DNA of 64,000 bases from Streptomyces sp. HNM0574 (GTDB taxonomy: Bacteria; Actinomycetota; Actinomycetes; Streptomycetales; Streptomycetaceae). This document shows positions 1 through 9,322 of this stretch, in pieces. Location of the stretch: the NCBI RefSeq assembly GCF_012726235.1, contig NZ_JAASAH010000001.1, positions 496,001 through 560,000 on the forward strand, given 5' to 3'. Position numbers and translations under genes: made by a program. Position 1 is the first letter of the stretch. The number at the start of each line of letters is the position of its first letter. The notes beneath the pieces are model-generated. The model searched no databases, was not told where the DNA came from, and saw only the letters and a list, made by a program, of their open reading frames with translations.

Positions 1-41
1 TGTCTCGGGATGCGGACTCGCCGTTCTGTGCGGCCGGTTGG

Positions 42-1613
42 TCAGTCCGCGCGCGGCCGGTAGACGGCCAGCGCCTCGTGCACCTTGTCCAGCAGCAGGC
101 TCTCCGGAGCCTCCGCCACCTCGCCGTCGTACGCCAGGTGCGTCCCCGGCGGTATCCCGTCGATCACCAGGCGGCGCAGCGACCGGGTGCTGTGCAGCGG
201 CGACCGGTCGACGGCGCTGGTCACCGCCGCGACCAGCAGCCGGGCCCGGGCCCACCGCCCCGCCCTGACCACCCGGACGTCCAGCCGCCCGTCCGCCAGA
301 TCGTTCCGCCGCACCGGCGCGAGCCCCACCCGGTAGCTGCAGTTCCCCGCGAACAGCAGCCACAGCGGACGGCTGCTCCCGCCCAGCCCGGCCTCCACCG
401 GGCCACTGGTGCGCAGCACGTGCAGCGCGGCGAGCACCCCGGCGGGCCAGGCCCCGATCCGGTGCGCCCACCGCTCACGGACCCGCACCAGATCGGGGTA
501 GGCGCCCAGGCTGAAGGTGTTGAGGAAGTAGCCGGTCCGGGCCCCGTCCGCCCCGGAGCGCGGCGTGAAACGCCCCAGGTCGACGCCGACGGCGTGCCCC
601 GCCTCCACCGCGCGGCACATGTCCCCGACGGCCTCGATGCCGAGGTCGAGCGCGAAGTGGTTGTGCGTACCGCCCGGCGCGACCGCCATCGGCACACCCG
701 TGCGGGCCGCCACGGCCGCCGCCGCGTTCAGCGTGCCGTCGCCGCCGTACACGCCGAGCGCGCCGCCCCGTTCGGCGGCCCGCCGGGCGGCCGATTCCAA
801 CGCCCCGGTGAGCCCGCCCGCGCGCGGATCGCAGGTGACCACCTCGGCCTTCGGCAGCAGCTCGCGCAGCAGCCGCAGCGGACCCGGCTCGGTCACCTCG
901 CTCGCCCCGCCGGCCGCCGTCGCCGGGGACTCGATGCGCGAGCCCGAGGAGACGTTCGCGACGAGGACCAGCCCCTCGCCCTCGGGCAGCGCGGGCGCGT
1001 GCGCCAACGGGCGGGCCGGGGAGGGGAGTTGGTCGCGCGTCGGCACCAGCCCGCGCACCGCCAGCGCGGCCCCGGCGCCGAGCGCAGCGCCGGCCAGCAC
1101 GTCGCTCGGGTAGTGCACGCCCGTGTACACCCGGGAGAACGCCACGGAGGCGGCCAGCGGCGCCACCACCGCGCCCCAGCGCGGCGACTCCAGCGCGACG
1201 CCCGTCGCGAAGGCCGCCGCCGAGGCCGCGTGCCCGGAGGGGAACGAGGTGGTCACCGGCTGCCGCCGCAGCTGCCGGATGAGGGGCACGTCGTCCAGCA
1301 CCGGGCGCGGCCTGCGCACCGACCGCTTCCCGAGGGTGTTCACCGCGGCCGAGGCCACCGCCAGCGAGGCCAGGCCCCGTACGGCGGCCCGGCGCCCGCG
1401 CGGGGTGCGGGCCGCCGCCATCGCGGCGCCGACGACGGTCCACAGCCGGGCCTTGTCCGCGCTGCGGCTGAGCGCCGGCAGCACCCGTTCCGCGCCGGGC
1501 CAGTGCCGCTCCGCGACCAGCCCGAAGACCGCCGCGTCCAGCCCGGCCGGACCCGCGGCCGGCTCCACGGGCCGCGGCCCGCCGCCCCACCGCCGCACCG
1601 CGCCGCCGAGCAC
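42..1613 (-). CDS. PAP2 phosphatase / diacylglycerol kinase-family fusion protein
   Basis: The N-terminal half carries the three PAP2 acid phosphatase motifs (KRSVRRPRP, then PSGH, then SRVYTGVHYPSD) amid hydrophobic segments, so it should dephosphorylate a lipid phosphate at the membrane. The C-terminal half is a lipid kinase fold with the nucleotide-binding GGDGTLN motif and the downstream GGTHNHFALD stretch seen in diacylglycerol/sphingosine kinase-like proteins. Such fusions are common in actinomycetes; the substrate is unknown. I chose the GTG at 1613, giving 523 residues. An upstream in-frame ATG at 1754 would overlap the divergent gene that starts at 1742 and adds a low-complexity tail. 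No strong ribosome binding site decides the start. Confidence 0.85.
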   Translation of the reverse strand: MLGGAVRRWGGGPRPVEPAAGPAGLDAAVFGLVAERHWPGAERVLPALSRSADKARLWTVVGAAMAAARTPRGRRAAVRGLASLAVASAAVNTLGKRSVRRPRPVLDDVPLIRQLRRQPVTTSFPSGHAASAAAFATGVALESPRWGAVVAPLAASVAFSRVYTGVHYPSDVLAGAALGAGAALAVRGLVPTRDQLPSPARPLAHAPALPEGEGLVLVANVSSGSRIESPATAAGGASEVTEPGPLRLLRELLPKAEVVTCDPRAGGLTGALESAARRAAERGGALGVYGGDGTLNAAAAVAARTGVPMAVAPGGTHNHFALDLGIEAVGDMCRAVEAGHAVGVDLGRFTPRSGADGARTGYFLNTFSLGAYPDLVRVRERWAHRIGAWPAGVLAALHVLRTSGPVEAGLGGSSRPLWLLFAGNCSYRVGLAPVRRNDLADGRLDVRVVRAGRWARARLLVAAVTSAVDRSPLHSTRSLRRLVIDGIPPGTHLAYDGEVAEAPESLLLDKVHEALAVYRPRAD

Positions 1614-1741
1614 CCGCCCGACCCGCTCCCTCGCGCTCCTGCCGCCTTCGCTGTTCAGGGCCTGCTCCTCTCGGTTCCGCCGGGTGCCCGGCGTACGGAA
1701 AACCGTGTGCGGACGGGGCCGCGCTTCGGCAGGCTGCCCCC

Positions 1742-2251
1742 ATGACCGCTGCACCGAACGGCCTCACCCCCGGCACGGAGATCACCGTCACGCTGCTCAA
1801 GGCGCCGCGCCCCGACGTGCGTTACCCGGCAACCGTCGTCCGGGACGACGGCACGCACGCCGTGGTCACCGCCCCCTGGGCCGGACCGCCCGTCTCGGAC
1901 TTCGGCGCGTTCCGCTTCGAACGCGGCGACGTGTTCACCGAACACTACTGGCGGGACCGATGGTTCTCGGTCAAGGAGGTGCACGCCCCCGACGGCACCC
2001 TCAAGGGCTGGTACTGCGACATGACCCGCCCCGCACGCGAGACCCCCGACGGCCTCGCCGTCGCCGACCTGGACCTCGACCTGTGGGTCTCCGCCGACCG
2101 CGCGCTCGTACTGCGCCTGGACGAGGACGAGTTCGCCGCGAGCGGCCTGGCCGAGACCGACCCCGCCGCCGCCTCCGCCGCCCGCGCGGCCCTCGACGAA
2201 CTGGAGGCCCTGGCCCGCACCGAGGGCCTGGAGGGGCTGCTCGCCCGCTGA
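1742..2251 (+). CDS. DUF402 family protein
   Basis: A 169-residue protein with the DUF402 pattern: an N-terminal segment, then RDRWFSVKEVHAPDGTLKGWYCDMTRPA, then VADLDLDLWVSADRALVLRLDEDEF. In characterised relatives these residues form a small barrel with acidic metal-binding positions, and some act as nucleoside di- or triphosphatases. The DLDLDLWV and LDEDEF acidic clusters are kept here. It is transcribed divergently from the PAP2/kinase fusion. The specific substrate cannot be read from sequence. Confidence 0.8.
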   Translation: MTAAPNGLTPGTEITVTLLKAPRPDVRYPATVVRDDGTHAVVTAPWAGPPVSDFGAFRFERGDVFTEHYWRDRWFSVKEVHAPDGTLKGWYCDMTRPARETPDGLAVADLDLDLWVSADRALVLRLDEDEFAASGLAETDPAAASAARAALDELEALARTEGLEGLLAR

Positions 2252-2318
2252 CCCGGAGCCGGTCCGGCGCCGGTGTCATCGCAGGACAGCGGCATGCCCT
2301 TCTGCGAAGGTGGGCCCC

Positions 2319-3494
2319 ATGCAGCCAGACCGGTCGGAACCGCCGCACGCGCCGGACGCCCTCGACGACGGCGCCCCGGACGCCCCCCGCGCCGCCGCCG
2401 TGCGCGCCGCCTGCGGGTACTGGCACCGGCGCGGCATGCGCACCGCCGACGAGCAGGTCGTCCTCGCCTCCGGCGCACCGCTGCTGCTCCTCGCGCTGCT
2501 CGCGGCGACCGGCGAGGACGGTGCCGCCGGGGGCGGGGGAGTGCTGCTGCCCCGGCCCGGCGCGGCCTGGCACGGCGCGCAGGCCCGGCTGCTCGGGCGG
2601 ACCCTGCGGACGGTGCCCGTCCCCGCCGAAAGCGGCGGCGTGCCCGACCCGTTCGCGCTGCTGGAGACCCTCCGCCGGGCGCGGGCCGAGGGCGAGACGC
2701 CGCGGGTGCTGGTGCTGTCCGTCGCCGACGAGCCCACCGGTACGGCCGTACCGCCCGAGCTGCTGCACGAGGTGTGCGAGGTGGCGGTCGACGAGGGCCT
2801 GCTGATCGTCAGCGACGAGAGCCTGCGCGACACCTCCTTCGACCCGCACGACACCGTCGTCGTCAGCCCCGCCGAGATGCTGTGGGGCGGTCCGCACCCG
2901 GACGCGGTCGTCGTCCTGAGCGGCCTCGGCGCCGCGCTGCTGCCCGCCGGGCTGTACGCGGGCATGGCCCGCTTCCCCGCCACCCCGCACGGGCGCGAAC
3001 TCGCCGCCGCCGTACGGGAGGTGCTCGACACCCTGCACACCGAACTCTCCGACCCCGTCGCCCGCGCCGCGGCCGAGGCGCTCGCGGAGCCGCCGGGCGC
3101 GCGGGAGCGGCGCGCGGCCGGGGCACGGGCGCGGGGACAGCTCGCGCGGGCGCTGCACCGCGCGTTCACCGAGGCCGACGCGGTCTGCCGGCTGCCGCAC
3201 CTGGGCCGGTACGTGTACGCGGACCTGGAGGCGTCCCGGCCGCTCCTCGCGGCGCGGGGCATCGCCGACGCGGCGGCGCTGGAGGCCGAACTGGTGCGCC
3301 GCCTGGGCCCGTACGCGCTCGGCGGCCACCGCCTCGGCGACGATCCCCGCGAACTCCGCGTCTCCCTCTCCACCGACGTCCTCACCCCCCGGGCCGCGGT
3401 TCCGTCCGACCCCCTCCAGGACCCCACCGTGACCCGAGCGCTCGAATCGGTCCGCGGAACCCTGACCGCCCTCACGTCCCCGCCTGCCCCATAG
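2319..3494 (+). CDS. Aminotransferase class I/II-fold protein lacking any lysine
   Basis: The protein follows the layout of a fold-type I PLP aminotransferase: EPTG at residues 138-141 in place of NPTG, VSDESL near 165 in place of the D-E-x-Y strand, and SGLGAALLPAGLYAGM at 201-216 in place of the SKxxGLPGLRxG loop. The position of the Schiff-base lysine is a glycine, and the whole 391-residue protein contains no lysine, so it cannot form the usual internal aldimine. It may be a degenerate or non-catalytic family member. ATG 2319 has GAAGG 8 nt upstream and is preferred over GTG 2310. Its gene converges on the DedA gene. Confidence 0.7.
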   Translation: MQPDRSEPPHAPDALDDGAPDAPRAAAVRAACGYWHRRGMRTADEQVVLASGAPLLLLALLAATGEDGAAGGGGVLLPRPGAAWHGAQARLLGRTLRTVPVPAESGGVPDPFALLETLRRARAEGETPRVLVLSVADEPTGTAVPPELLHEVCEVAVDEGLLIVSDESLRDTSFDPHDTVVVSPAEMLWGGPHPDAVVVLSGLGAALLPAGLYAGMARFPATPHGRELAAAVREVLDTLHTELSDPVARAAAEALAEPPGARERRAAGARARGQLARALHRAFTEADAVCRLPHLGRYVYADLEASRPLLAARGIADAAALEAELVRRLGPYALGGHRLGDDPRELRVSLSTDVLTPRAAVPSDPLQDPTVTRALESVRGTLTALTSPPAP

Positions 3495-3509
3495 GGGACG
3501 CGGGATCGC

Positions 3510-3725
3510 CCCGTCAGGGGCGCGGGGAACGGCGCGAACGGCCACGACGGCGGGGTGGCCCGGCGACGGCATGGAGCACCCCGCGCCGGGGCTGAGGCGC
3601 TGCGCTTGCCAGCCCTGCGCCTAAGGCGCAGTTCTCCCAAGCGGGGCGGGCCCGCGACAAGGGGCGCGGGGAACGGCGCAAAAAAGGGGCGCGGGGAACT
3701 GCGCGAATCACCACGACGTACCGGC
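3510..3725. repeat. Intergenic repeat element, copy A
   Basis: This gene-free stretch between convergent genes holds three copies of a core close to GGGGCGCGGGGAACNGCGC (near 3517, 3660 and 3687). It also has a perfect hairpin, TGCGCCT-A-AGGCGCA, at 3616-3630. The same arrangement recurs at 9296-9500. It lies where both flanking genes end, so a shared terminator role is plausible. Confidence 0.7.
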
Positions 3726-3773
3726 ACCGGGCCACACAGCCCCGTACCCCGAGAAGCGAAGGCGCCCCCGCCC

Positions 3774-4433
3774 TCAGCGGAACCGGCGCCAAACCGCCGG
3801 CCCCGCCCCGACCAGCAGCGTCAGGCCGACCGCCGCCGCCACGCCCTCCCACGGCTGCGGGAACAGGGAGCCGCCGAGGATGCCGATCAGCGCGTACGTC
3901 ACGGCCCAGGCCAGGCACGCGGGCGCGTTCCCGCGGGCGAAGTCCCGCATCCGCACCCGCGCCAGCAGACAGGCCAGCATCACCGGGATGCGCCCGGCGG
4001 GCAGCAGCCGCGACAGCACCAGCACCGTGATGCCGTGATCCCGCAGCCGTACCCGCGCCTGCGCCAGCCGTTCCGGCGCCGCACGCTCCCGCAGCCGCTC
4101 CAGCCAGCGCGAACCGTTCCGCGAGCGCACGCCCCGCTGCCCGAGCCAGTACAGCGCCATGTCACCGGTGAAGGCCCCGAGCGCCGCCACCCCCAGCACC
4201 CCGGCCAGCGGCACGGCGGGCCCGGTCTGGTGCAGCGCGACCACGGCCGCGCCGCTGACCAGCGCGCCCGTCGGCACCACCGGCACCAGCGCGCCGAGCA
4301 CCACGAGCAGGAACAGCGAGGGGTAGGTGACGGCCTGCTGGGCCGACTCGGGCGGCACCGCGCCGCCGCCCGCCTCCAGCGCGGCCCCGACCGCGCGGCT
4401 CAGCCCGTCCACCGCCACCGGACCGGCGCTCAC
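3774..4433 (-). CDS. DedA family membrane protein
   Basis: A 219-residue integral membrane protein with the DedA/VTT layout: a first hydrophobic block (YPSLFLLVVLGALVPVVPTGALVSGAAVV), the acidic GAFTGDMALYWLG segment, the conserved SRLLPAGRIPVMLACLLARV loop and two C-terminal membrane segments. DedA proteins act as lipid or proton-coupled transporters in other bacteria; this one's substrate is not evident. GTG 4433 overlaps the TGA of the upstream metallo-beta-lactamase gene by 4 nt, so the two are probably translated together. Confidence 0.85.
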   Translation of the reverse strand: MSAGPVAVDGLSRAVGAALEAGGGAVPPESAQQAVTYPSLFLLVVLGALVPVVPTGALVSGAAVVALHQTGPAVPLAGVLGVAALGAFTGDMALYWLGQRGVRSRNGSRWLERLRERAAPERLAQARVRLRDHGITVLVLSRLLPAGRIPVMLACLLARVRMRDFARGNAPACLAWAVTYALIGILGGSLFPQPWEGVAAAVGLTLLVGAGPAVWRRFR

Positions 4434-5221
4434 CCGCGCCCCTCCAGCCGCACGCTCTCGCCGTGGTCCAGCCGGTGCACGGCGACCCCGGGCGCGGCCT
4501 TCGCGGCGAGCCGGACGAACTCGTCGCCGGGCGCGTGGAATTCGTGCGGCCGCACCGCGTCCATCCCGATCGGCCAGTACGTCCCGTAGTGCACCGGCAC
4601 CGCGCTGCGCGGCCCGAGCCGGGCCAGGGCCTGTGCGGCGCCCGCCGCGTCCAGGTGCCCGTCGCCGAGGTACGGGCCCCAGCCGCCGACCGGCAGCAGC
4701 GCCACGTCGACGGGGCCGACGGCCGCGGCGAGCCCGGGGAAGAGGCCGGTGTCCCCGGCGAAGTAGGTGCGGGCCGTGCCCTCGACGACGTAGCCGAGCG
4801 CCGCCGTCCGGTGCGGGCCGACCGGCAGCCGTCGCCCGTCGTGCGCGGCGGGCACCGCGCGTACCCGTACCGAGGCGCCGTCCGGTCCTGCGACGGTCAG
4901 CTCCTCGCCGGGCGCGATCTCGGTGACGTCCAGCAGCCGGCCGAGCCGCCGCAGCGCCGGCACCGCGCGCGGGGCGCCGCCGGGGACGACGACGCGGGTG
5001 CCGGGGGCGAGCCGGGACAGCGAGCCGGTGTGCAGATGGTCGGCGTGCAGATGGGAGACGAGCACCACGTCCGCCACCGTGGCCGAGGCGGGCGGCAGCG
5101 CGCCACGGCGGCGGCGCAGATGGGCTGTCCTGCGCACCAGCAGCGGATCGGTCAGCACCGTCACGCCCGCGTCCCGCAGGGTTGTGGTGGCGTGCCCCCA
5201 CCACGTCACCTCCACCGTCAC
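4430..5221 (-). CDS. MBL-fold metallo-hydrolase
   Basis: The 263-residue protein has the metallo-beta-lactamase signature HLHADH (His57, His59, Asp61, His62), then FAGDTG and a late VPVHYGTYWP histidine, so it should bind two metal ions. The start WWGHATTTL and the overall spacing resemble the UlaG/L-ascorbate-6-phosphate lactonase-like group often labelled only as MBL-fold. GTG 5221 sits behind a good AGGAGG. It is the first gene of a two-gene operon with the overlapping DedA gene, which hints at a membrane or lipid-related substrate, but that is inference. Confidence 0.85.
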   Translation of the reverse strand: MTVEVTWWGHATTTLRDAGVTVLTDPLLVRRTAHLRRRRGALPPASATVADVVLVSHLHADHLHTGSLSRLAPGTRVVVPGGAPRAVPALRRLGRLLDVTEIAPGEELTVAGPDGASVRVRAVPAAHDGRRLPVGPHRTAALGYVVEGTARTYFAGDTGLFPGLAAAVGPVDVALLPVGGWGPYLGDGHLDAAGAAQALARLGPRSAVPVHYGTYWPIGMDAVRPHEFHAPGDEFVRLAAKAAPGVAVHRLDHGESVRLEGRG

Positions 5222-5331
5222 GGGGTCCTCCTGCGTCGTGTGCCTGCCCGGACTGCCGAGCCTACGAGCCGGCGGCGGCCGCCGGGCGTGCGCCGGCCGG
5301 TGGAACCGCGCCCCCGGTCGCATGAAAAAGT

Positions 5332-5352
5332 GGACAATGACCGTTGTTGTCC
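5332..5352. promoter_or_regulatory. Inverted repeat GGACAA-N9-TTGTCC
   Basis: A 21-bp near-palindrome (GGACAATGA-CCG-TTGTTGTCC) lies 42 nt upstream of the GTG start of the membrane phosphodiesterase gene, in the divergent region shared with the MBL gene. It is a likely operator; no regulator is known from the sequence. Confidence 0.5.
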
Positions 5353-5393
5353 GGGGTGTCAGGGCCCCGGTGACGGACGCGAGGAGGCGGTGG

Positions 5394-7517
5394 GTGCGAC
5401 TGCGGTTTCGGCCTCCGGCGTGGCGGAACCTCGGCGCTGCCGCGCTGCGGGTCGTCGCCGTCTGGACGACGGCCACGCTCACCATGCTGCTCCTCGCCGG
5501 CCTCCTGCCCGACTTCCGGCTCCAGTCCGAGGACGGCGACAGCGCCACCCGGATCGGCGCCACGGCCGCCGTCGGCGCGGGCGCCTTCGCGCTGCTCAGC
5601 GCCGTGGTCTGGCCGGTGCTGGTGCGGGCGCTGCTGCTGGTCCCCGCGTTCGTCCCCGGCCTGCTGGTGTTCTTCCTCAACGGCTCGCTGCTGTGGATCG
5701 CCTTCACCCTCGCCCCGTACGGGCGGGGCTCGCTGCGCCCGGAGAACGCCGTCCTCGTCGCGGCCGCCATGTCCGCGGTCTCCTCGGCGACCAGCACCTT
5801 CCTCGCCGTACGGGACGACAGCGCCTACCGCCGCCGCCTCGCCCGCCTCGCGGGCCGCGACCGCCGCCGCGCGGGCGGGGACGAGGTCCCGCAGACCCCC
5901 GGCATCGTCTTCCTCCAGCTCGACGGGCTCGGGCACGAGGTGCTGCGCGAGGCGGTCACCGACCAGGACGGCACGGGCCCGCTGATGCCCGCCGTCGCGG
6001 CGCTCCGGCGCGAGAGCCACCGGCTGGCCCGCTGGCGCACCGACTGGTCCAGCCAGACCGGCGCCAGCCAGCTCGGCATCCTGCACGGCAGCAACGCGGA
6101 CGTGCCCGCCTTCCGCTGGTACGAGAAGGACACCGGCGAGGTCGTCGTCAGCAACCGGCCCTCCAGTGCCGGTGAACTCCAGCGCCGCGCCACCGCCCGC
6201 GCGGCCCGCGCCGGGCGCCGCGGGCTGCTCGCCGACGGCGGCGCCAGCCGGGGCAACCTCTTCACCGGCGGCGCCTCGCAGGTCGCGCTGGTCCTGTCGG
6301 TCGCCGCGCGGCGGGGCCGGGACACCCGCTCCCGCGCCGGGTACTTCGCGTACTTCTCCGATCCGGCCAACGCCACCCGCACCGCCGTCTCCTTCGTCGC
6401 CGAGGTGGTCCGGGAGACCGTCCAGTCGCTGCGGGCCCGCTTCCGCGGCGACCGCCCGCGGGTGTCCAGGGCGGGGCTCTACCCCTTCGTGCGGGCCTTC
6501 GCCACGGTCGTCGAGCGGGACGTGGTCGTCGCCGCCGTCCTCGGCGACCTGCTCACCGGCCGCCCCGCCGTCTACGCCGACCTGGTGTCCTACGACGAGG
6601 TCGCGCACCACTCCGGGCCGCGCGGACGCGACACCCGCCAGGTGCTGCGCCGCCTGGACCGCGCGGTCGCGCTGATCGCCGACGTCGCCGAACGCGCCCC
6701 GCGCCCGTACCACCTGGTGCTGCTCTCCGACCACGGGCAGAGCCGGGGCGAGACCTTCCAGCGGGCGTACGGGCTGAGCCTGGAGGAGCTGGTCCGCGCG
6801 GGCTGCGGCCTGCCCGTGCCGCGCAGGGCCGGGCGCACCCGCAGCGGTTCCGAGGCGCGCACCGCGGCCCGCGCCGCGCTGCACCGGCCGGAGAACGGCG
6901 ACGCGGAGGTCCCGCGACGGCCGTCGCGCGGCGCCGGTCCTGTGGTGCTCGGCTCGGGAAACCTGGGCCTGATCTCCTTCCCCGACGTGCCGGGCCGGAT
7001 GACCCGCGAACAGCTCGACGCCCGCCACCCCGCGCTGCTCCCCGCGCTCGCCGGGCATCCCGGGGTGGGCTTCCTGCTGGTCGAGAGCGAACGGCACGGG
7101 CCCGTCGTGCTCGGCCCGGCGGGCGGCGAACACCGGCTGCGTACGGGCGAGACCATCGGGGAGGACCCGCTGGCGCCGTTCGGTCCGGGAGCCGCCGAGG
7201 CGGTGCTCCGCACCTCCGGGTTCGCCAACGTTCCCGACATCATGGTCAATTCGCGCTGCGATCCGGAGACCGGTGAGGTGCACGCCTTCGAGGAGCAGGT
7301 CGGCTCGCACGGCGGCCTCGGCGGCGAGCAGTCCGACGCGTTCCTGCTGTGGCCGCGGGTGTTCTCGCCGCCCGGCGGGCCGATCGTGGGCGCCGAGCGG
7401 CTGCACCTGGTCCTGCGCCGCTGGCTGGAGGAGTCGGCCGAGGGCTGGTTCACCCCGCCCGAGCCGGACGCCGAGCCGTTCCCCGCCTCCCGCGAACCGG
7501 CCCGGCGCGCCCGCTGA
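5394..7517 (+). CDS. Membrane-anchored alkaline phosphatase superfamily / phosphodiesterase-like protein
   Basis: A 707-residue protein. The N-terminal ~170 residues hold four hydrophobic segments of the phage-holin/DUF type. The rest is an alkaline-phosphatase superfamily domain with VFLQLDGLG (metal-binding Asp), TDWSSQTGASQLGILHGSN (nucleophile Thr/Ser region), VSYDEVAHHSG and LLSDHGQSRGETF. It is most like type I phosphodiesterase/nucleotide pyrophosphatase relatives. The active domain probably faces outward. I chose GTG 5394 because GAGGAGG ends 6 nt upstream; two upstream in-frame ATGs (5322, 5337) overlap the inverted repeat. Substrate unknown. Confidence 0.75.
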   Translation: MRLRFRPPAWRNLGAAALRVVAVWTTATLTMLLLAGLLPDFRLQSEDGDSATRIGATAAVGAGAFALLSAVVWPVLVRALLLVPAFVPGLLVFFLNGSLLWIAFTLAPYGRGSLRPENAVLVAAAMSAVSSATSTFLAVRDDSAYRRRLARLAGRDRRRAGGDEVPQTPGIVFLQLDGLGHEVLREAVTDQDGTGPLMPAVAALRRESHRLARWRTDWSSQTGASQLGILHGSNADVPAFRWYEKDTGEVVVSNRPSSAGELQRRATARAARAGRRGLLADGGASRGNLFTGGASQVALVLSVAARRGRDTRSRAGYFAYFSDPANATRTAVSFVAEVVRETVQSLRARFRGDRPRVSRAGLYPFVRAFATVVERDVVVAAVLGDLLTGRPAVYADLVSYDEVAHHSGPRGRDTRQVLRRLDRAVALIADVAERAPRPYHLVLLSDHGQSRGETFQRAYGLSLEELVRAGCGLPVPRRAGRTRSGSEARTAARAALHRPENGDAEVPRRPSRGAGPVVLGSGNLGLISFPDVPGRMTREQLDARHPALLPALAGHPGVGFLLVESERHGPVVLGPAGGEHRLRTGETIGEDPLAPFGPGAAEAVLRTSGFANVPDIMVNSRCDPETGEVHAFEEQVGSHGGLGGEQSDAFLLWPRVFSPPGGPIVGAERLHLVLRRWLEESAEGWFTPPEPDAEPFPASREPARRAR

Positions 7518-7785
7518 CCCACCGCGTGTTCGTTATGCGTACGCGTCCGCGCGTGCGGTGCGCGCGGGGCGTCGGACGAAACGCTGTCGCGAGGGGCTCC
7601 GGGCGGATCTTTTTCACGGCCGAGGGTGCCCCCGCGAAGAAAGAACGGCGATTTTGCGGAGCCTGACCGGTATCCGAACATAGGCGCTGTTCCCGGGGCC
7701 GAGCCCCACGTGACCTGCGCGGTCGCGTCACCGCCACCGGGAACCCGCGGCGCTCCCGCACCCCTCCCCGCTCCCGGCGGACGTC

Positions 7786-7808
7786 CCACCGTGGCCGCTC
7801 CACGGTGG
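7786..7808. promoter_or_regulatory. 9-bp inverted repeat upstream of the APC permease
   Basis: CCACCGTGG-CCGCT-CCACGGTGG is a perfect hairpin-capable repeat 75 nt before the permease start. It sits in a 365-nt gene-free region (7518-7882) in which I see no other clear feature. It could be an operator or a leader hairpin. Confidence 0.4.
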
Positions 7809-7882
7809 TCCGCCCGGCCGTCGCACGGCGGACGCCACTCGGTGGCAGCCGCCGTCCCCGCGTCATGAAAGGCCCGACGCCG

Positions 7883-9322
7883 ATGTCCAGTTCCGCTCCT
7901 CCCGCACCCCCCGAGGCCACGCCCCTGGGCGACGGCCCCGCCGGGGACGCCACCGCGCCCGAGGGCGCGCGGGCCGCCGGCGGCGAAGGCTCACCGGCCC
8001 GGCGCCGCTTCGGCCTTCCCGTCGCGACGACGCTGGTCATGGGCAACATCATCGGCGGCGGCATCTTCATGCTCCCCGCCTCGGTCGCGCCGTACGGGAC
8101 GATCAGCCTGGTCGCGTTCGTGGTGCTCAGCCTCGGCGCGGTCTGCCTGGCCCTGGTGTTCGGCCGGCTCGCGCGGCACAACCCCCGCACCGGCGGCCCC
8201 TACGTCTACGCCCGCGAGGCGTTCGGCGACTTCGCCGGGTTCCTCAGCGCCTGGACGTACTGGATCACCTCCTGGGTCAGCAACGCGGCGCTCGCCGTGG
8301 CCGCCGTCGGCTACCTCGGGGTGCTGCTGCCGTTCCACTCGACGACGCAGCAGATCCTCGCGGCGCTCGCGCTGATCTGGCTGACGGCGCTCTCCAACCT
8401 CGCCGGCACCCGCTTCATGGGCGCCGTGCAGGTGGTGGCCACGGTGCTGAAGTTCCTGCCGCTGGCCCTCGTCGCGGTCGGCGGTCTGTTCTTCTTCGAC
8501 GCGGACAACCTGGGCCCCTTCCACGCGGGCGGCGAGAGCCCGCTCGGCAGCCTCTCGGCCGCGGCCGCGATCCTGCTCTTCAGCTACCTCGGCGTCGAGT
8601 CCGCCTCGATGAGCGCGGGCGAGGTCCGCGACCCGCGGCGGAACGTCGGACGGGCCAGCGTCCTGGGCACGCTCGGCGCCGCCGCGGTCTATCTGCTCGG
8701 CACGGTCTCGGTGTTCGGGCTCGTCTCGCACGACAAGCTCGTCGACTCCACCGCCCCGTTCTCCGACGCCGTCAACGCGATGTTCGGCGGCTCCTGGGGC
8801 GGCACCGCCATCGCCCTCGCCGCCGTGGTCTCCATGGCCGGTGCGCTGAACGGCTGGACGCTGCTGAGCGCCCAGGCCCCGTACGCGGCGGCGCAGGACG
8901 GCCTCTTCCCGAAGATCTTCGCGCGCAAGCGGCGCGGGGTGCCGACGGTCGGCGTGCTGGTCGCCGCGGTGCTCGCCTCGCTGCTGACGATCGCCAACTT
9001 CACCGGCGGCGCGAGCGGCGCGTTCAACAGCCTGGTCCTGGTCACGACGTTCACCGCGACCGTCCCGTACCTGCTGGCCACCGCCGCGCAGCTGTACTTC
9101 CTGGCCTCGGGCCGCCGCGACAAGGTCAGCGCGGGCCGGCTGGCCAGGGACGGCGTGCTGGCCGTCGCCGCCTTCGGCTTCTCCCTCTGGCTCGTCGCCG
9201 GCGCCGGCTACGAGGCGGTCTACCAGGGCGTCCTGTTCCTCTTCGCCGGCGTCCTCGTCTACGTCGGCATAGCCGCCCGCCGCGACCGCGCCGCAAGGGG
9301 CGCGGGGAACGGCGCCCTATAA
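7883..9322 (+). CDS. APC-superfamily amino acid permease
   Basis: About twelve hydrophobic segments and the APC signature near the N terminus (TLVMGNIIGGGIFMLPASVAPYG) identify an amino acid-polyamine-organocation transporter. The later FSYLGVESASMSAGEVRDPRRN motif resembles the arginine/agmatine antiporter and related basic amino acid exchangers, but substrate choice cannot be decided by eye. The length, 479 residues, is normal for the family. ATG 7883 has GAAAGG about 10 nt upstream; ATG 7865 is a possible alternative start. The gene runs convergently into the YrhK gene across the second repeat element. Confidence 0.8.
   Translation: MSSSAPPAPPEATPLGDGPAGDATAPEGARAAGGEGSPARRRFGLPVATTLVMGNIIGGGIFMLPASVAPYGTISLVAFVVLSLGAVCLALVFGRLARHNPRTGGPYVYAREAFGDFAGFLSAWTYWITSWVSNAALAVAAVGYLGVLLPFHSTTQQILAALALIWLTALSNLAGTRFMGAVQVVATVLKFLPLALVAVGGLFFFDADNLGPFHAGGESPLGSLSAAAAILLFSYLGVESASMSAGEVRDPRRNVGRASVLGTLGAAAVYLLGTVSVFGLVSHDKLVDSTAPFSDAVNAMFGGSWGGTAIALAAVVSMAGALNGWTLLSAQAPYAAAQDGLFPKIFARKRRGVPTVGVLVAAVLASLLTIANFTGGASGAFNSLVLVTTFTATVPYLLATAAQLYFLASGRRDKVSAGRLARDGVLAVAAFGFSLWLVAGAGYEAVYQGVLFLFAGVLVYVGIAARRDRAARGAGNGAL

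Noticed and set aside
78..1745. Long forward-strand reading frame opposite the PAP2/kinase gene
   Set aside because: It is an Arg/Pro/Gly-rich shadow with no domain, produced by the GC bias; the reverse strand shows clear PAP2 and kinase motifs.
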